Shown here piece after piece: positions 16,441 through 24,321 of a DNA stretch of 64,000 nt. Position 1 is the stretch's first letter; every line of letters starts with the position of its first letter. The DNA comes from Streptomyces sp. HUAS 15-9 (GTDB lineage Bacteria; Actinomycetota; Actinomycetes; Streptomycetales; Streptomycetaceae). Position numbers and translations under genes: made by a program. A model generated the notes under the pieces. It did no database searches. It worked only from the letters and a program-made list of their open reading frames with translations, and was not told the DNA's origin. The stretch spans positions 4,154,001 through 4,218,000 of the forward strand of contig NZ_CP106798.1 in NCBI RefSeq assembly GCF_025642155.1, given 5' to 3'.

Positions 16441-17031
16441 TCAGGCGACTGCCAGACGATCGCCTGTAAGAGTCATGAAGTTCGCCACCAATTGCTCGCC
16501 GTACTCACTGCAGACGGCTTCGGGGTGGTACTGCACCCCCCACTGCGGCTTGTCGGTGCGACGCACGCCCATCAATACACCGTCGTCGCTCCACGCAATG
16601 GCGCGAAGGGTGGCCGGAAGTGGCGTGGCCAGCGCCAACGAGTGGTAACGGACCGCAGAGAATCCCTGCGGGATGCCGGCGAAGAGCTCGTCGTCGTGGC
16701 TGATCCTGGAGATGCGACCGTGCATCGGCTCCGGTGCGCGCACGACCTCGGCCCCCGCCGTCCAGCCGATGCCCTGGTGCCCGAGGCAGACCCCGAGCAC
16801 CGGCTTCTGACACTTCAGCAGCACGTCGGCGCACACGCCTAGGTCCCCGGGCGCCGCAGGGGTGCCGGGACCAGGAGATATCACGACGTTGTCGAATTCG
16901 AGTTGCTCGAGCTGCACCCAGGAGAGTTCGTCGTTCCGGACGACTGTCGGTTTCTCTCCGGAAACGTCAGCTATGAGCTGGAAGAGATTGTAGGTATAGG
17001 AATCATAGTTGTCAACTATGAGAGTGTGCAT
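16441..17031 (-). CDS. pabA: Glutamine amidotransferase component of 4-amino-4-deoxychorismate synthase
   Basis: A 196-residue class I glutamine amidotransferase. The nucleophile Cys lies in VLGVCLGHQGIG, and the His-Glu pair in WGVQYHPEAVCSE. The oxyanion strand is VVISPGPGTP and the N-terminus reads TLIVDNYDSYTYNLFQ. It releases ammonia for PabB. The ATG at 17031 is preferred to an in-frame ATG at 17052, because the purine-rich GGGGGAAAG lies between them. It is the first gene of the leftward operon, divergent from the GNAT gene across about 160 bases that should hold both promoters. Confidence 0.88.
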   Translation of the reverse strand: MHTLIVDNYDSYTYNLFQLIADVSGEKPTVVRNDELSWVQLEQLEFDNVVISPGPGTPAAPGDLGVCADVLLKCQKPVLGVCLGHQGIGWTAGAEVVRAPEPMHGRISRISHDDELFAGIPQGFSAVRYHSLALATPLPATLRAIAWSDDGVLMGVRRTDKPQWGVQYHPEAVCSEYGEQLVANFMTLTGDRLAVA

Positions 17032-17193
17032 CGGTGTTTCACTTTCCCCCATCGCGCAATCGGCACATTGACCACACCTTTAGGGCGCGGAAGGATGAGC
17101 TTTACAATCGCCTTGTGTGGCATTTTCCACTCACCTCACGGGCCTGCGGTACGGCCCCTGCCGACGTGACTCGAAAGAAAGGCTAACTCATCA
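17032..17193. promoter_or_regulatory. Divergent promoter region of the island
   Basis: This AT-richer intergenic stretch separates pabA (leftward) from the GNAT gene (rightward). GAAAGAAAGG just before ATG 17194 is the GNAT ribosome binding region. No clear paired operator is visible, and no regulator gene is encoded in the island. Confidence 0.45.
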
Positions 17194-17733
17194 ATGATCA
17201 AAGTCAACCACCTTTCGGTGGGCCTCATCGACAGCCTGCGCCCCCTTTGGCGAGAACTGGTGGAGCATCACGCCCGGGTCTCGCCCCATCTTGACCGATT
17301 TGGCGACCTGCATCCGGAAGTGGCCTTTTGGGAATTTCGTCGCCGTCAATATTTGGAATGGATGGACGAGGGCTTCAGTCGATGCCTGACAGCGCACGTG
17401 GAGGAGGAGCTCGCCGCCTACGCGATGGTTCGGATCAAGGCCGCCTCGGGCTCGCGGGACTGGGGCGACCGGGTGGGTGCGCTTGAGACCCTCGTCACCC
17501 GAGAGCAGTACCGCGGAGTGGGGCTGGGAGGCCAGTTGTACGACGAGGCCATGAAACTTCTCGCCGATGAGGGTGTGGCGACTGTTCAGATCGCCGTCAT
17601 GGCGGGCAACGGCGGTGCCATGCGCTTCTACCAGCAGCGGGGAGCAGTGCCCTTCCTCACGACCGTCGTCGCCCCCACCAGACACCACCCCGGGTCGACC
17701 CACGGCAAGCAGGACAGCGCCCGGGCCGACTGA
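17194..17733 (+). CDS. GNAT-family N-acetyltransferase
   Basis: A 179-residue GNAT protein. The acetyl-CoA pyrophosphate-binding motif is in TREQYRGVGLGGQLYDEA (Q/RxxGxG/A) near residue 110, followed by IAVMAGNGGAMRFYQQRGAV typical of the last GNAT strands. The C-terminal twenty residues are polar and probably flexible. It is transcribed away from the biosynthetic operon and is the only other island gene, so acetylation of the product's free amine for self-protection is a natural guess, by analogy with puromycin-type acetyltransferases. It could also be a tailoring step. Confidence 0.82.
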   Translation: MIKVNHLSVGLIDSLRPLWRELVEHHARVSPHLDRFGDLHPEVAFWEFRRRQYLEWMDEGFSRCLTAHVEEELAAYAMVRIKAASGSRDWGDRVGALETLVTREQYRGVGLGGQLYDEAMKLLADEGVATVQIAVMAGNGGAMRFYQQRGAVPFLTTVVAPTRHHPGSTHGKQDSARAD

Positions 17734-18027
17734 TGCCGGTCCGGGCCCTACGTAGCATCTGAACGCTGGCCCCCGGACCGGGTCGCCGCTCCGCAGATCG
17801 GGATCTGCGCCATGTCTCCGCAACTCTCACGCATGCACGCAGCGAGGTTGACCCGCGGGGGTGCGTCGGGCAGCCACCGAACCATCCGCGGACGCCGCAG
17901 CCGATCCACAGGCCACGGGCACATCCGCTCACGCACGCGCCCGAAAACGAGCCAGCGCTCGGGCCGACCGAAGCCGGTCCGAGCGCTGCACCGCAGGTCA
18001 GAAGGGGTTTCCCCTCCCCCGCAGCCG

Positions 18028-18100
18028 TAGGCCCTGTGGGACTCGAACCCACAACCAATGGATTAAAAGTCCACTGCTCTGCCAATTGAGCTAAGGGCCC
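18028..18100 (-). tRNA. tRNA-Lys (anticodon TTT)
   Basis: A 73-nt cloverleaf with anticodon loop CTTTTAA. The acceptor stem closes with a G1-T72 wobble and the discriminator base is A. CCA is not encoded. The 3' 36 bases, plus two flanking bases, are repeated at 8166-8203, making this gene the integration target of the island to its left. Confidence 0.95.
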
Positions 18101-18209
18101 AGACGATGTTGCCTCCCCGAGCATAGCCGGACCAGGCCGCGTCTCCGATCGGGTATCGGGCTCGCGGTCGCGTCGGGGGTGGCGAAGTGGCCGGAACGGG
18201 CGGGAACCG

Positions 18210-18453
18210 TCAGGGATCGGCCGGTTCGGCGGTGTCGGGGCGGGTGACGGCCTCACGGGTGAGGGTGCGGGTGTGGACGACGTAGACCCCGCTGCCCCAG
18301 CCCGTGTTGTTCACGAACTCCGCGAAGGTCGGGGACGCGGAGCAGACTTCGGCCATCGGGACAGCCCGACAGGACGGAGATGATCGTGAAGGAGACGGCG
18401 TAGTCGGAGAACGCCGGCACCCGGCGGGCGAGGACCGCTGACGGTCGCGCCAT
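18210..18453 (-). pseudogene. Remnant of an amino-acid permease gene
   Basis: Two short pieces characteristic of APC-family amino-acid permeases survive in different reading frames. One is FSDYAVSFTIISVLSG, the first part of these proteins, near 18361-18410. The other is EFVNNTGWGSGVYVV, from a later loop and membrane segment, near 18270-18325. The intervening several hundred bases expected in an intact gene are missing and no long frame joins the pieces. It lies just past tRNA-Lys. Confidence 0.6.
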
Positions 18454-18508
18454 TTGTCATGCCCCCAGCGATCCTCTCGCCGGGGGCATGACATGCATCA
18501 CGGGATGC

Positions 18509-20659
18509 CTAGAAGAGGCCCTTGTAGCCCTGCCAGCCCGTCCCGATCTTCACCCGTGCCGTGAACGACCCCCTGCCGGTGCCGGTCTGGCGGTACAGGT
18601 TGCCGGCGGTGTCCCGCGCGACCAGGTCGTTCTTGCCGTCACCGGTGATGTCCCCGACGCCGACGACCGCGTTGTACGACGCGCCCCAGCCGGAGAAGAC
18701 CTTCACCCGCCCCTTCACCTGGCCCGCCCCGGTGCCGTCGTAGCGCCACAGCGTGCCCGACCTGTCCAGCGCCAGGACGTCGCCGAAGCCGTCGCCGTTC
18801 AGGTCGCCGGCGCCGACGATCCGCTTGTACGCCGACCACGTCCCGATCTTGACACCCGCCTTCAGCTTCCCGGCGCCGTCGTTGGCGAACAGATAGACGT
18901 CACCGGTCGAGGCCTTGCGCGCCAGCAAGTCCGTACGGCCGTCACCGGTCAGGTCGCCGGGGGCGGTGAGCACGTTGTACGCCTTCCAGCCGGTACCGAG
19001 GGAGGTGTGGCTGTTCGAGGGGGTGTACTCCCAGCCGCACCGGCCCGCGTAGCGCCGCAGCTCGCCGTTCGGCATGCGGACCAGCATTTCGGCGCACCGG
19101 TCCTTGTCCATGTCACCGAAGGGCACGGCCACCGTACCGGCGGGCCAGCCGGAGCCGGAGTACTTGGGGCCGAAGGTGCCGTTGCCCTGGGTGTAGTGCA
19201 GGCTCAGAGCGCCCGAGGAGTTGAGCGTGACCAACTCACCGTTGCTGGAGTACCCCTGGTCGTGGAACCCCTGACGGCCGCCGTGGTACGCCAGCTTGCC
19301 GCCCGTGGTGTACGTGCCCCCACCGTCGTCGGCCGTGGCTCGCAGGCTCCAGGTCTTGGGGCCGTTGTAGGGGACGACGCCCGAGTCCGTCTTCAGGTCC
19401 CAGTTCACCTCGACGTGCGCGCCGCTGCCGGTGAGGGTGCGCTCGGTGTGCCCCAGCGCGTCCTTCACGGTGAAGGTCCAGTGCGCCGGCTTGTTCAACT
19501 GCCAGATGCTGTCCCAGTAATTGACCCCGTTGCGGCCCTTCACGTCCACCGAGTCGCCGGCCACGTCCGACTCGATCTTCGCCAGTGACTGCGTGGGCAC
19601 CCCGCTCTGCACGATCCGGATCGACTTGTCCTCGCCGACGTACGCGATGTCGCCGCCGAGCTTGTCCACCGTCCAGGTCAGCCGCCGCTGGTCGGCGGTC
19701 CTCCCGGCCGGCAGGTCGGCGATCGCGCGCGGGGCGGCGGCCGTACCCGAGTGATAGTCGGTCAGCATCAGCTTCCCGGCCGTCCGGTCGTGCCGGACGA
19801 GATAGCCGTCACCGACGAGGGCGGGGCCGGAGGGCACCGTGATCTTCTTCTTCGCCGTACGGTCGTACACGCCCGCGGCGCCCGTCGGGCCGCAGTTCCA
19901 GTACATCCAGCGGCCGATGACCTGCAGTTCCTTGACCGTGCAGGGAGCCCCGGTGGAGACGGTCGCGACCGTCTTCTTCGACTCCAGGTCATACGCGGTC
20001 ACGACCCCGTTGCCCGAGCCCGGCGCCCACAGCGCCGAACCCCACACGGAGGCGGCCGTGATGCGCCGGGTCAGCCGCACGTCCTCGGAGCGGTAGGCGT
20101 GCACCGCGTCGACGTACTGCTTGCCGGTCGAGGACGCCTGGTAGACGTAGTAGCGGCCGGTGGCGTCGACGAAGCGGCCCCCGGTGACCGTCGGCTCGTC
20201 CGTGCCGCTCAGCGAGTTCTCGGTCAGGTGGACCTGCGCCACCTGCTTGCCGCTGCCGTCGTCCATGAAGTAGCCGGTGTACGTATTGCCGAACGAGCGC
20301 AGCGGCACACAGCCCTGCGAGCCGGCGTCGCACGGCACCCGCTGGACGTGGCTGCCGCTTGCGAACACGTCGGCGTAACCACGCGACGTCTCGGTCAGCA
20401 CCGTGGAGCCGTCGGCGGAGATCTGCCGGCCGATCACCCACTGGGAGCCGCTCGGGGTGTTCTCCACGCTGGTCAGAAAGCCGCCCGCGTAGTCGATGCC
20501 CCACACGCCGTCCGTCGTGATCGGCGTCGGGGTGGTGTCCGCGGCCGCCGGGGCCGCGGTGGTCAGCGAGCCGGCGCCCAGTGCGGCCAGGCTCGCGAGA
20601 GTCAGGGCGATCCGGCCACGCCGGACCACAAAAGAGCGTGCGCGTACACGCCGAGTCAA
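18509..20659 (-). CDS. Secreted FG-GAP/VCBS repeat protein
   Basis: A 716-residue exported protein. The TTG at 20659 is chosen because GGGGAGGGA lies just upstream, and it is followed by an Arg-rich n-region, the hydrophobic core IALTLASLAALGAG and an APAAA signal-peptidase site. The middle part resembles a beta-propeller of WD-like strands. The C-terminal 200 residues contain four calcium-binding FG-GAP type repeats: GDMDKDRCAEML, GDLTGDGRTDLL, GDLNGDGFGDVL and GDITGDGKNDLV. These surface proteins are common in Streptomyces and are of unknown function. The gene ends next to the permease remnant. Confidence 0.82.
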   Translation of the reverse strand: MTRRVRARSFVVRRGRIALTLASLAALGAGSLTTAAPAAADTTPTPITTDGVWGIDYAGGFLTSVENTPSGSQWVIGRQISADGSTVLTETSRGYADVFASGSHVQRVPCDAGSQGCVPLRSFGNTYTGYFMDDGSGKQVAQVHLTENSLSGTDEPTVTGGRFVDATGRYYVYQASSTGKQYVDAVHAYRSEDVRLTRRITAASVWGSALWAPGSGNGVVTAYDLESKKTVATVSTGAPCTVKELQVIGRWMYWNCGPTGAAGVYDRTAKKKITVPSGPALVGDGYLVRHDRTAGKLMLTDYHSGTAAAPRAIADLPAGRTADQRRLTWTVDKLGGDIAYVGEDKSIRIVQSGVPTQSLAKIESDVAGDSVDVKGRNGVNYWDSIWQLNKPAHWTFTVKDALGHTERTLTGSGAHVEVNWDLKTDSGVVPYNGPKTWSLRATADDGGGTYTTGGKLAYHGGRQGFHDQGYSSNGELVTLNSSGALSLHYTQGNGTFGPKYSGSGWPAGTVAVPFGDMDKDRCAEMLVRMPNGELRRYAGRCGWEYTPSNSHTSLGTGWKAYNVLTAPGDLTGDGRTDLLARKASTGDVYLFANDGAGKLKAGVKIGTWSAYKRIVGAGDLNGDGFGDVLALDRSGTLWRYDGTGAGQVKGRVKVFSGWGASYNAVVGVGDITGDGKNDLVARDTAGNLYRQTGTGRGSFTARVKIGTGWQGYKGLF

Positions 20660-20797
20660 AGGGTCCCTCCCCAGGGAAGCAAGAACGGCATGACGGCGGC
20701 GATTCCCCCTCGCCCGCTGTGTCCATGCCAAGCAAGTGGATCGTAGCAACCACTTCAGCGTCATCGGTACGGAAAAAGTGGGCGGCGGAAACAACGC

Positions 20798-20831
20798 AAG
20801 GGCCCGCACGAACGAAGTCGTGCGGGCCCTT
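20798..20831 (-). terminator. Terminator downstream of the DEAD-box helicase gene
   Basis: A near-perfect stem with arms AAGGGCCCGCACGA and TCGTGCGGGCCCTT lies 21 bases past the helicase stop at 20852 on the minus strand. Confidence 0.75.
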
Positions 20832-20851
20832 GTCAGTCAGGTCACTCGGCG

Positions 20852-22984
20852 TCAGCCGTTGCGCTTCCAGCGCGGCTTGTCGTCGCGGCGGCCGAAGGAG
20901 CCGGTGCCGCGGTGGTCGTCACGACGGCCGTACGGGCGGTCGTGGCCGGCGGAGCGGAAGCCGGGGCGGTCGTCACGGCGGTCCCGGTTGAACGGGCGGT
21001 CGCTGCTACGGTGCCCACCGCGCTCGTCCCGGCGGAAGCCGCCACGGTCGTCGCGACGCTCGAAGGAACGGCCACCACGGTCGTCACGGCGCTCGAAACC
21101 GCCACGCTCGCCACCACGGTCCGGACGACGGTCATCACGGCGGAAGCCGCCACGGTCGTCACGACGCTCGAAGGAACGGCCACCACGGTCGTCACGACGC
21201 TCGAAACCGCCACGCTCGCCGCCACGGTCCGGACGACGGTCATCACGGCGGAAGCCGCCACGGTCGTCACGACGCTCGAAACCGCCACGCTCGCCACCAC
21301 GGTCCGGACGACGGTCATCACGGCGGAAGCCGCCACGGTCATCACGACGCTCGAAGGAACGGCCACCACGGTCACCACGGTCCCCGCGGTCGAAGCCACG
21401 CTCGCCCCGGTCGTCACGCCGCTCCCGACGCTCGTACGGCGCGGAGGCCGCCGGGCGCTCGGTGCGCTCGACGTCCTGCGCGACCGGCTGCTCCGGGACC
21501 GACGCCTCGATCACGGCCACCGCCTCGGCCGCCGAAGCCTGGGCCTCGGCCACCGCCGCCTCCGGGTCCTCGCCCCGCTCGCGGGCGACCCGGGCCACCA
21601 GCCGGTCGACCTCCTCGCGCAGCTCGGCCGCGCGCCGCGTGGCCCGCTCCAGCTGCTTGGTGAGCTGGGCGACCTCACGCTCCGCCTGCTGAGCGGCGTT
21701 GCCCGCGGACTCGGCCTGGACCTCGGTCATGGAGCGGGCGCCGGTGATCTCGGCGACCTCCGGGTCGAAGGCGGCACCACCCTGGATGATGTGGCGCGCG
21801 GCGTCGACGCCCGCGTCCTCCATCAGACGGAAGATCTGGCGGCGCTGGTGCGGCAGGGACAGCGAGACGACCGTGCCCGTGCGGCCGGCGCGGGCCGTGC
21901 GGCCGGCGCGGTGCAGATAGTCCTTGTGGTCGCCGGCCGGGTCCACGTTCAGGACCAGGTCGATGCCGTCGACGTGGATACCGCGGGCCGCGACGTCGGT
22001 GGCGACCAGGACGTTGACGTAACCGTCCTTGAAGTCCGCCAGCGTGCGGGTGCGCGCGCCCTGGGTCATGCCGCCGTGCAGCGCGTCCGCCTTCACGCCC
22101 GCGTCGCGCAGCTGCTCGGCGACACGGTCGGCGCCCAGCTGGGTGCGGACGAAGATGATGGTGCGGCCCTTGCGGGAGGCGATGGCCGCCGTGACCGGCG
22201 CCTTGTCCTTGGGCTTCACGATCAGGATGTGGTGGGACATCGTCGTGACCGCGCCCTGGGCCGCGTCCACCTCGTGCGAGACGGGGGACTGCAGGTAGCG
22301 GTCGACGAGCGTCTGGATCTCGTTCTCCATGGTCGCGGAGAACAGCATCCGCTGGCCGCCCGCCGGGACCTGGTCGAGCAGCTCGGTGACCTCGGGCAGG
22401 AAGCCCAGGTCGGACATCTGGTCGGCCTCGTCGAGAACGGCGATCTGCACGTCCTCCAGGGAGCAGGCACCGCGGTTGATGATGTCGCGCAGGCGGCCCG
22501 GGGTGGCGACGAGGATGTCGACGCCCCGCTCCAGGGCGTAGATCTGGTTGCCCATCGACGTACCGCCGCAGACGACCTTCATCTTCAGGCCGAGGACGTC
22601 GCCGTACGGCTGGAGGGCGTCCGCCACCTGCATGGCCAGCTCACGCGTCGGCGTGAGGATGATGGCGCGGGGGCGCCTCTTCTCGGTGCGCCCGCCGGCC
22701 AGCGTCGCCAGCGTCGGCAGACCGAAGGAGAGCGTCTTGCCGGAGCCGGTGCGGCCACGGCCGAGGATGTCCTTGCCGACCAGGGCGTCCGGGATGGTCG
22801 CGGCCTGGATCGGGAACGGGACGGTCACGCCGTTCTGCGCGAGCTTGCGCACCACGCCCTCGGGGAGGCCGAGGTCGGCGAAAGTGATCTGGGGGGTGTC
22901 AGCGGTCTCGGTGACCTCGGTCGACTCGTCGTTCTCGAGCTCGTTCTCGGACATGACGATGTGATCTGTGCTGGACACGGACAT
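20852..22984 (-). CDS. DEAD-box RNA helicase with Arg/Gly-rich repeat tail
   Basis: A 710-residue RNA helicase. The conserved motifs appear in order: FADLGLPEGV with the Q motif (PFPIQAATIP), Walker A GRGRTGSGKT, PTRELAMQV, TPGRLRDI, DEAD in LDEADQMSDLGF, SAT, and the second-domain ARGIHVDGIDLVLN and HRAGRTAR. After the core (about residue 440) come a predicted coiled coil (AQLTKQLERATRRAAELREE) and a C-terminal tail of more than 150 residues made of FERRDDRGGFRRDDRRPDR-type repeats, which probably binds RNA. The start ATG 22984 follows GGAAGG. Such proteins act in ribosome assembly or mRNA decay, often in the cold. Confidence 0.92.
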   Translation of the reverse strand: MSVSSTDHIVMSENELENDESTEVTETADTPQITFADLGLPEGVVRKLAQNGVTVPFPIQAATIPDALVGKDILGRGRTGSGKTLSFGLPTLATLAGGRTEKRRPRAIILTPTRELAMQVADALQPYGDVLGLKMKVVCGGTSMGNQIYALERGVDILVATPGRLRDIINRGACSLEDVQIAVLDEADQMSDLGFLPEVTELLDQVPAGGQRMLFSATMENEIQTLVDRYLQSPVSHEVDAAQGAVTTMSHHILIVKPKDKAPVTAAIASRKGRTIIFVRTQLGADRVAEQLRDAGVKADALHGGMTQGARTRTLADFKDGYVNVLVATDVAARGIHVDGIDLVLNVDPAGDHKDYLHRAGRTARAGRTGTVVSLSLPHQRRQIFRLMEDAGVDAARHIIQGGAAFDPEVAEITGARSMTEVQAESAGNAAQQAEREVAQLTKQLERATRRAAELREEVDRLVARVARERGEDPEAAVAEAQASAAEAVAVIEASVPEQPVAQDVERTERPAASAPYERRERRDDRGERGFDRGDRGDRGGRSFERRDDRGGFRRDDRRPDRGGERGGFERRDDRGGFRRDDRRPDRGGERGGFERRDDRGGRSFERRDDRGGFRRDDRRPDRGGERGGFERRDDRGGRSFERRDDRGGFRRDERGGHRSSDRPFNRDRRDDRPGFRSAGHDRPYGRRDDHRGTGSFGRRDDKPRWKRNG
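21035..21370 (-). repeat. In-frame tandem repeats encoding RGG/RDD units
   Basis: Within the helicase gene, a 75-bp unit encoding a 25-residue block (FERRDDRGGFRRDDRRPDRG plus GERGG) is repeated about four times. Some copies are extended by 33 bp encoding FERRDDRGGRS. Copies are nearly identical at the DNA level, pointing to recent expansion by slippage or recombination. Confidence 0.85.
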
Positions 22985-23230
22985 GCGAATGCGAAACCTT
23001 CCGGAGTCTCTTCGGCACGCGCCCGTCAACTCCGTGATTCGCAATACGACCGCCTCAATGCGGTCCGCCACGGCAAAGGAGAGTACGCGCCACACGGCGC
23101 GCTCTGCGTTGGCGCCGGGCAAATGGGATCAAACGATCTACCACCATACGCACCCACCGCCCCCCAAGGCAAACTCAACCCACGAGACGCTGGTCACGTG
23201 CCCACGCCGGTAACCGGGTGGCCTCCGAAT

Positions 23231-23745
23231 CTACGCCGGAGCCCCCGCCTCGGGCGCCGGCTCCCGGTCCCCCAGCTGCGGCCCCGCCTCCTCGTGCGCC
23301 GACGACGACGGCTCGGCCGTCGGCGGGGTCGACACCGGCGGCGGGGTCGACGCCGGAGGCTCCGGCTCGGGAGGCGTCGGCGTGGGGGTCGGCGGCGCCT
23401 GGGTCGGCGCCGGAACCCCGGCTTCTGACTGCCGCCCGGCCCGGCCGGCGACACGGAGGAACTCCCCGCCCGTGAGGGCGACGCCGACTCCGACGCGTGC
23501 TTGCCGTGCTTCGCCTTCCGCCCGTGCTTGTGCTTGGCATCGCCCTCGGAGCCGTCGTACCCGGCACCACCCCCCGACACCGCCGACCCCCCGTCGGCCG
23601 CCTCGCCGCCCCGCCGCCCCGCCGAGTGCGAGGGGCTCGCCCGGCCGCCGTCCTCGCCCACGCTCACACAACCGGCGGCAGCCGTCACGGCCAGCACCGC
23701 GGCGGCCAGACGGACAGGTACGTACTTGGGGCGCACGGCGGCCAC
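23231..23745 (-). CDS. Pro-rich lipoprotein, reading frame broken at a G run
   Basis: The gene starts with a lipoprotein signal (VRLAAAVLAVTAAAGC, Cys lipidated) followed by a Gly/Ser/Lys-rich region. After SVSPAGPGGSQKPG the original frame turns Arg-rich, while the -1 frame continues as VPAPTQAPPTPTPTPP and ends in a Glu/Pro/Ala-rich tail at 23231, which is typical of this protein class. The switch falls at the four-C run 23416-23419 (G run on the coding strand), so one base appears to be missing. The product is an exported protein of unknown role. It could also be a genuine mutation. Confidence 0.6.
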
Positions 23746-23814
23746 CTCCGGGGGAGGATGAAGGAGTCGCCGTGCCCAACTCCCGCCGGACTCAAGAAGA
23801 CACGCGCCCGGCCC

Positions 23815-24165
23815 TCACCCGTACCCGAGCGCGTGCAGCCGCTCGTCGTCAATCCCGAAATGGTGGGCGATTTCGTGCACCACGGTGACCTCGGTCTCCG
23901 CGACGACGTCCTCGCGCGTGTCGCACATCCGCAACGTCGGCCCCCGGTAAATGGTGATCCGGTCGGGCAGCACGCCCGCGTACCACTCGCCGCGATCGGT
24001 CAGCGGCGTCCCCTCGTAGAGCCCGAGCAGCTCGGGATCGTCCGCCGGGGGCTCGTCCTCCACGAACACCGCGACGTTGTCCATCAGCCGCGTCAGCTCC
24101 GGCGGAATCCGGTCGAGCGCCTCGGCGACCAGTTCCTCGAACTCCTCGCGCGTCATCTCCAGCAC
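23815..24165 (-). CDS. Zincin-like metallopeptidase family protein
   Basis: A 116-residue protein of the small actinobacterial metallopeptidase family with HExxH motif (VVHEIAHHFGIDDERL), where the Asp after the motif may be the third ligand. The N-terminus reads LEMTREEFEELVAEALD. The start is set at GTG 24165 because the following residues match the family's usual beginning; ATG 24156 is an alternative. No signal peptide is seen, so it is cytoplasmic. The substrate is not known. Confidence 0.8.
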   Translation of the reverse strand: MLEMTREEFEELVAEALDRIPPELTRLMDNVAVFVEDEPPADDPELLGLYEGTPLTDRGEWYAGVLPDRITIYRGPTLRMCDTREDVVAETEVTVVHEIAHHFGIDDERLHALGYG

Positions 24166-24321
24166 ACGGTCATTGTCCGGCACGGCACAGCCGTAGGGGC
24201 GTTGCGAACCAACGACCGCGGGAGCGTCACGAACCGACGGCCGTCGGAGCCTCACCAGCCCTCGGACACGCCGGCCGCGAACCCCCGCATATCCACTGCC
24301 CGGCTTGGGCATACGCGACCA

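Larger units (their letters stand above)
8166..18063. mobile_element. Genomic island integrated at tRNA-Lys(TTT), carrying an amino-shikimate operon
   Basis: The segment between the two 38-bp direct repeats contains a nine-gene leftward operon and one divergent acetyltransferase gene. It has no integrase, replication or transfer gene. The intergenic DNA near 16.9-17.2 kb is visibly more AT-rich than the surrounding chromosome. The lack of an integrase suggests that it was lost after insertion or acts from elsewhere. The direction of insertion follows the usual rule of intact tRNA, then element, then 3' fragment. Confidence 0.75.

Noticed and set aside
14959..17031. Anthranilate synthase (TrpE/TrpG) for tryptophan or phenazine-type pathways
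   Set aside because: The large subunit has PIKGT with Lys, the mark of 4-amino-4-deoxychorismate synthase, and no other trp or phz genes are nearby.
21035..21370. CRISPR-like array of regular repeats
   Set aside because: The repeats are in frame inside a helicase gene, have no unique spacers, and encode RGG/RDD units.
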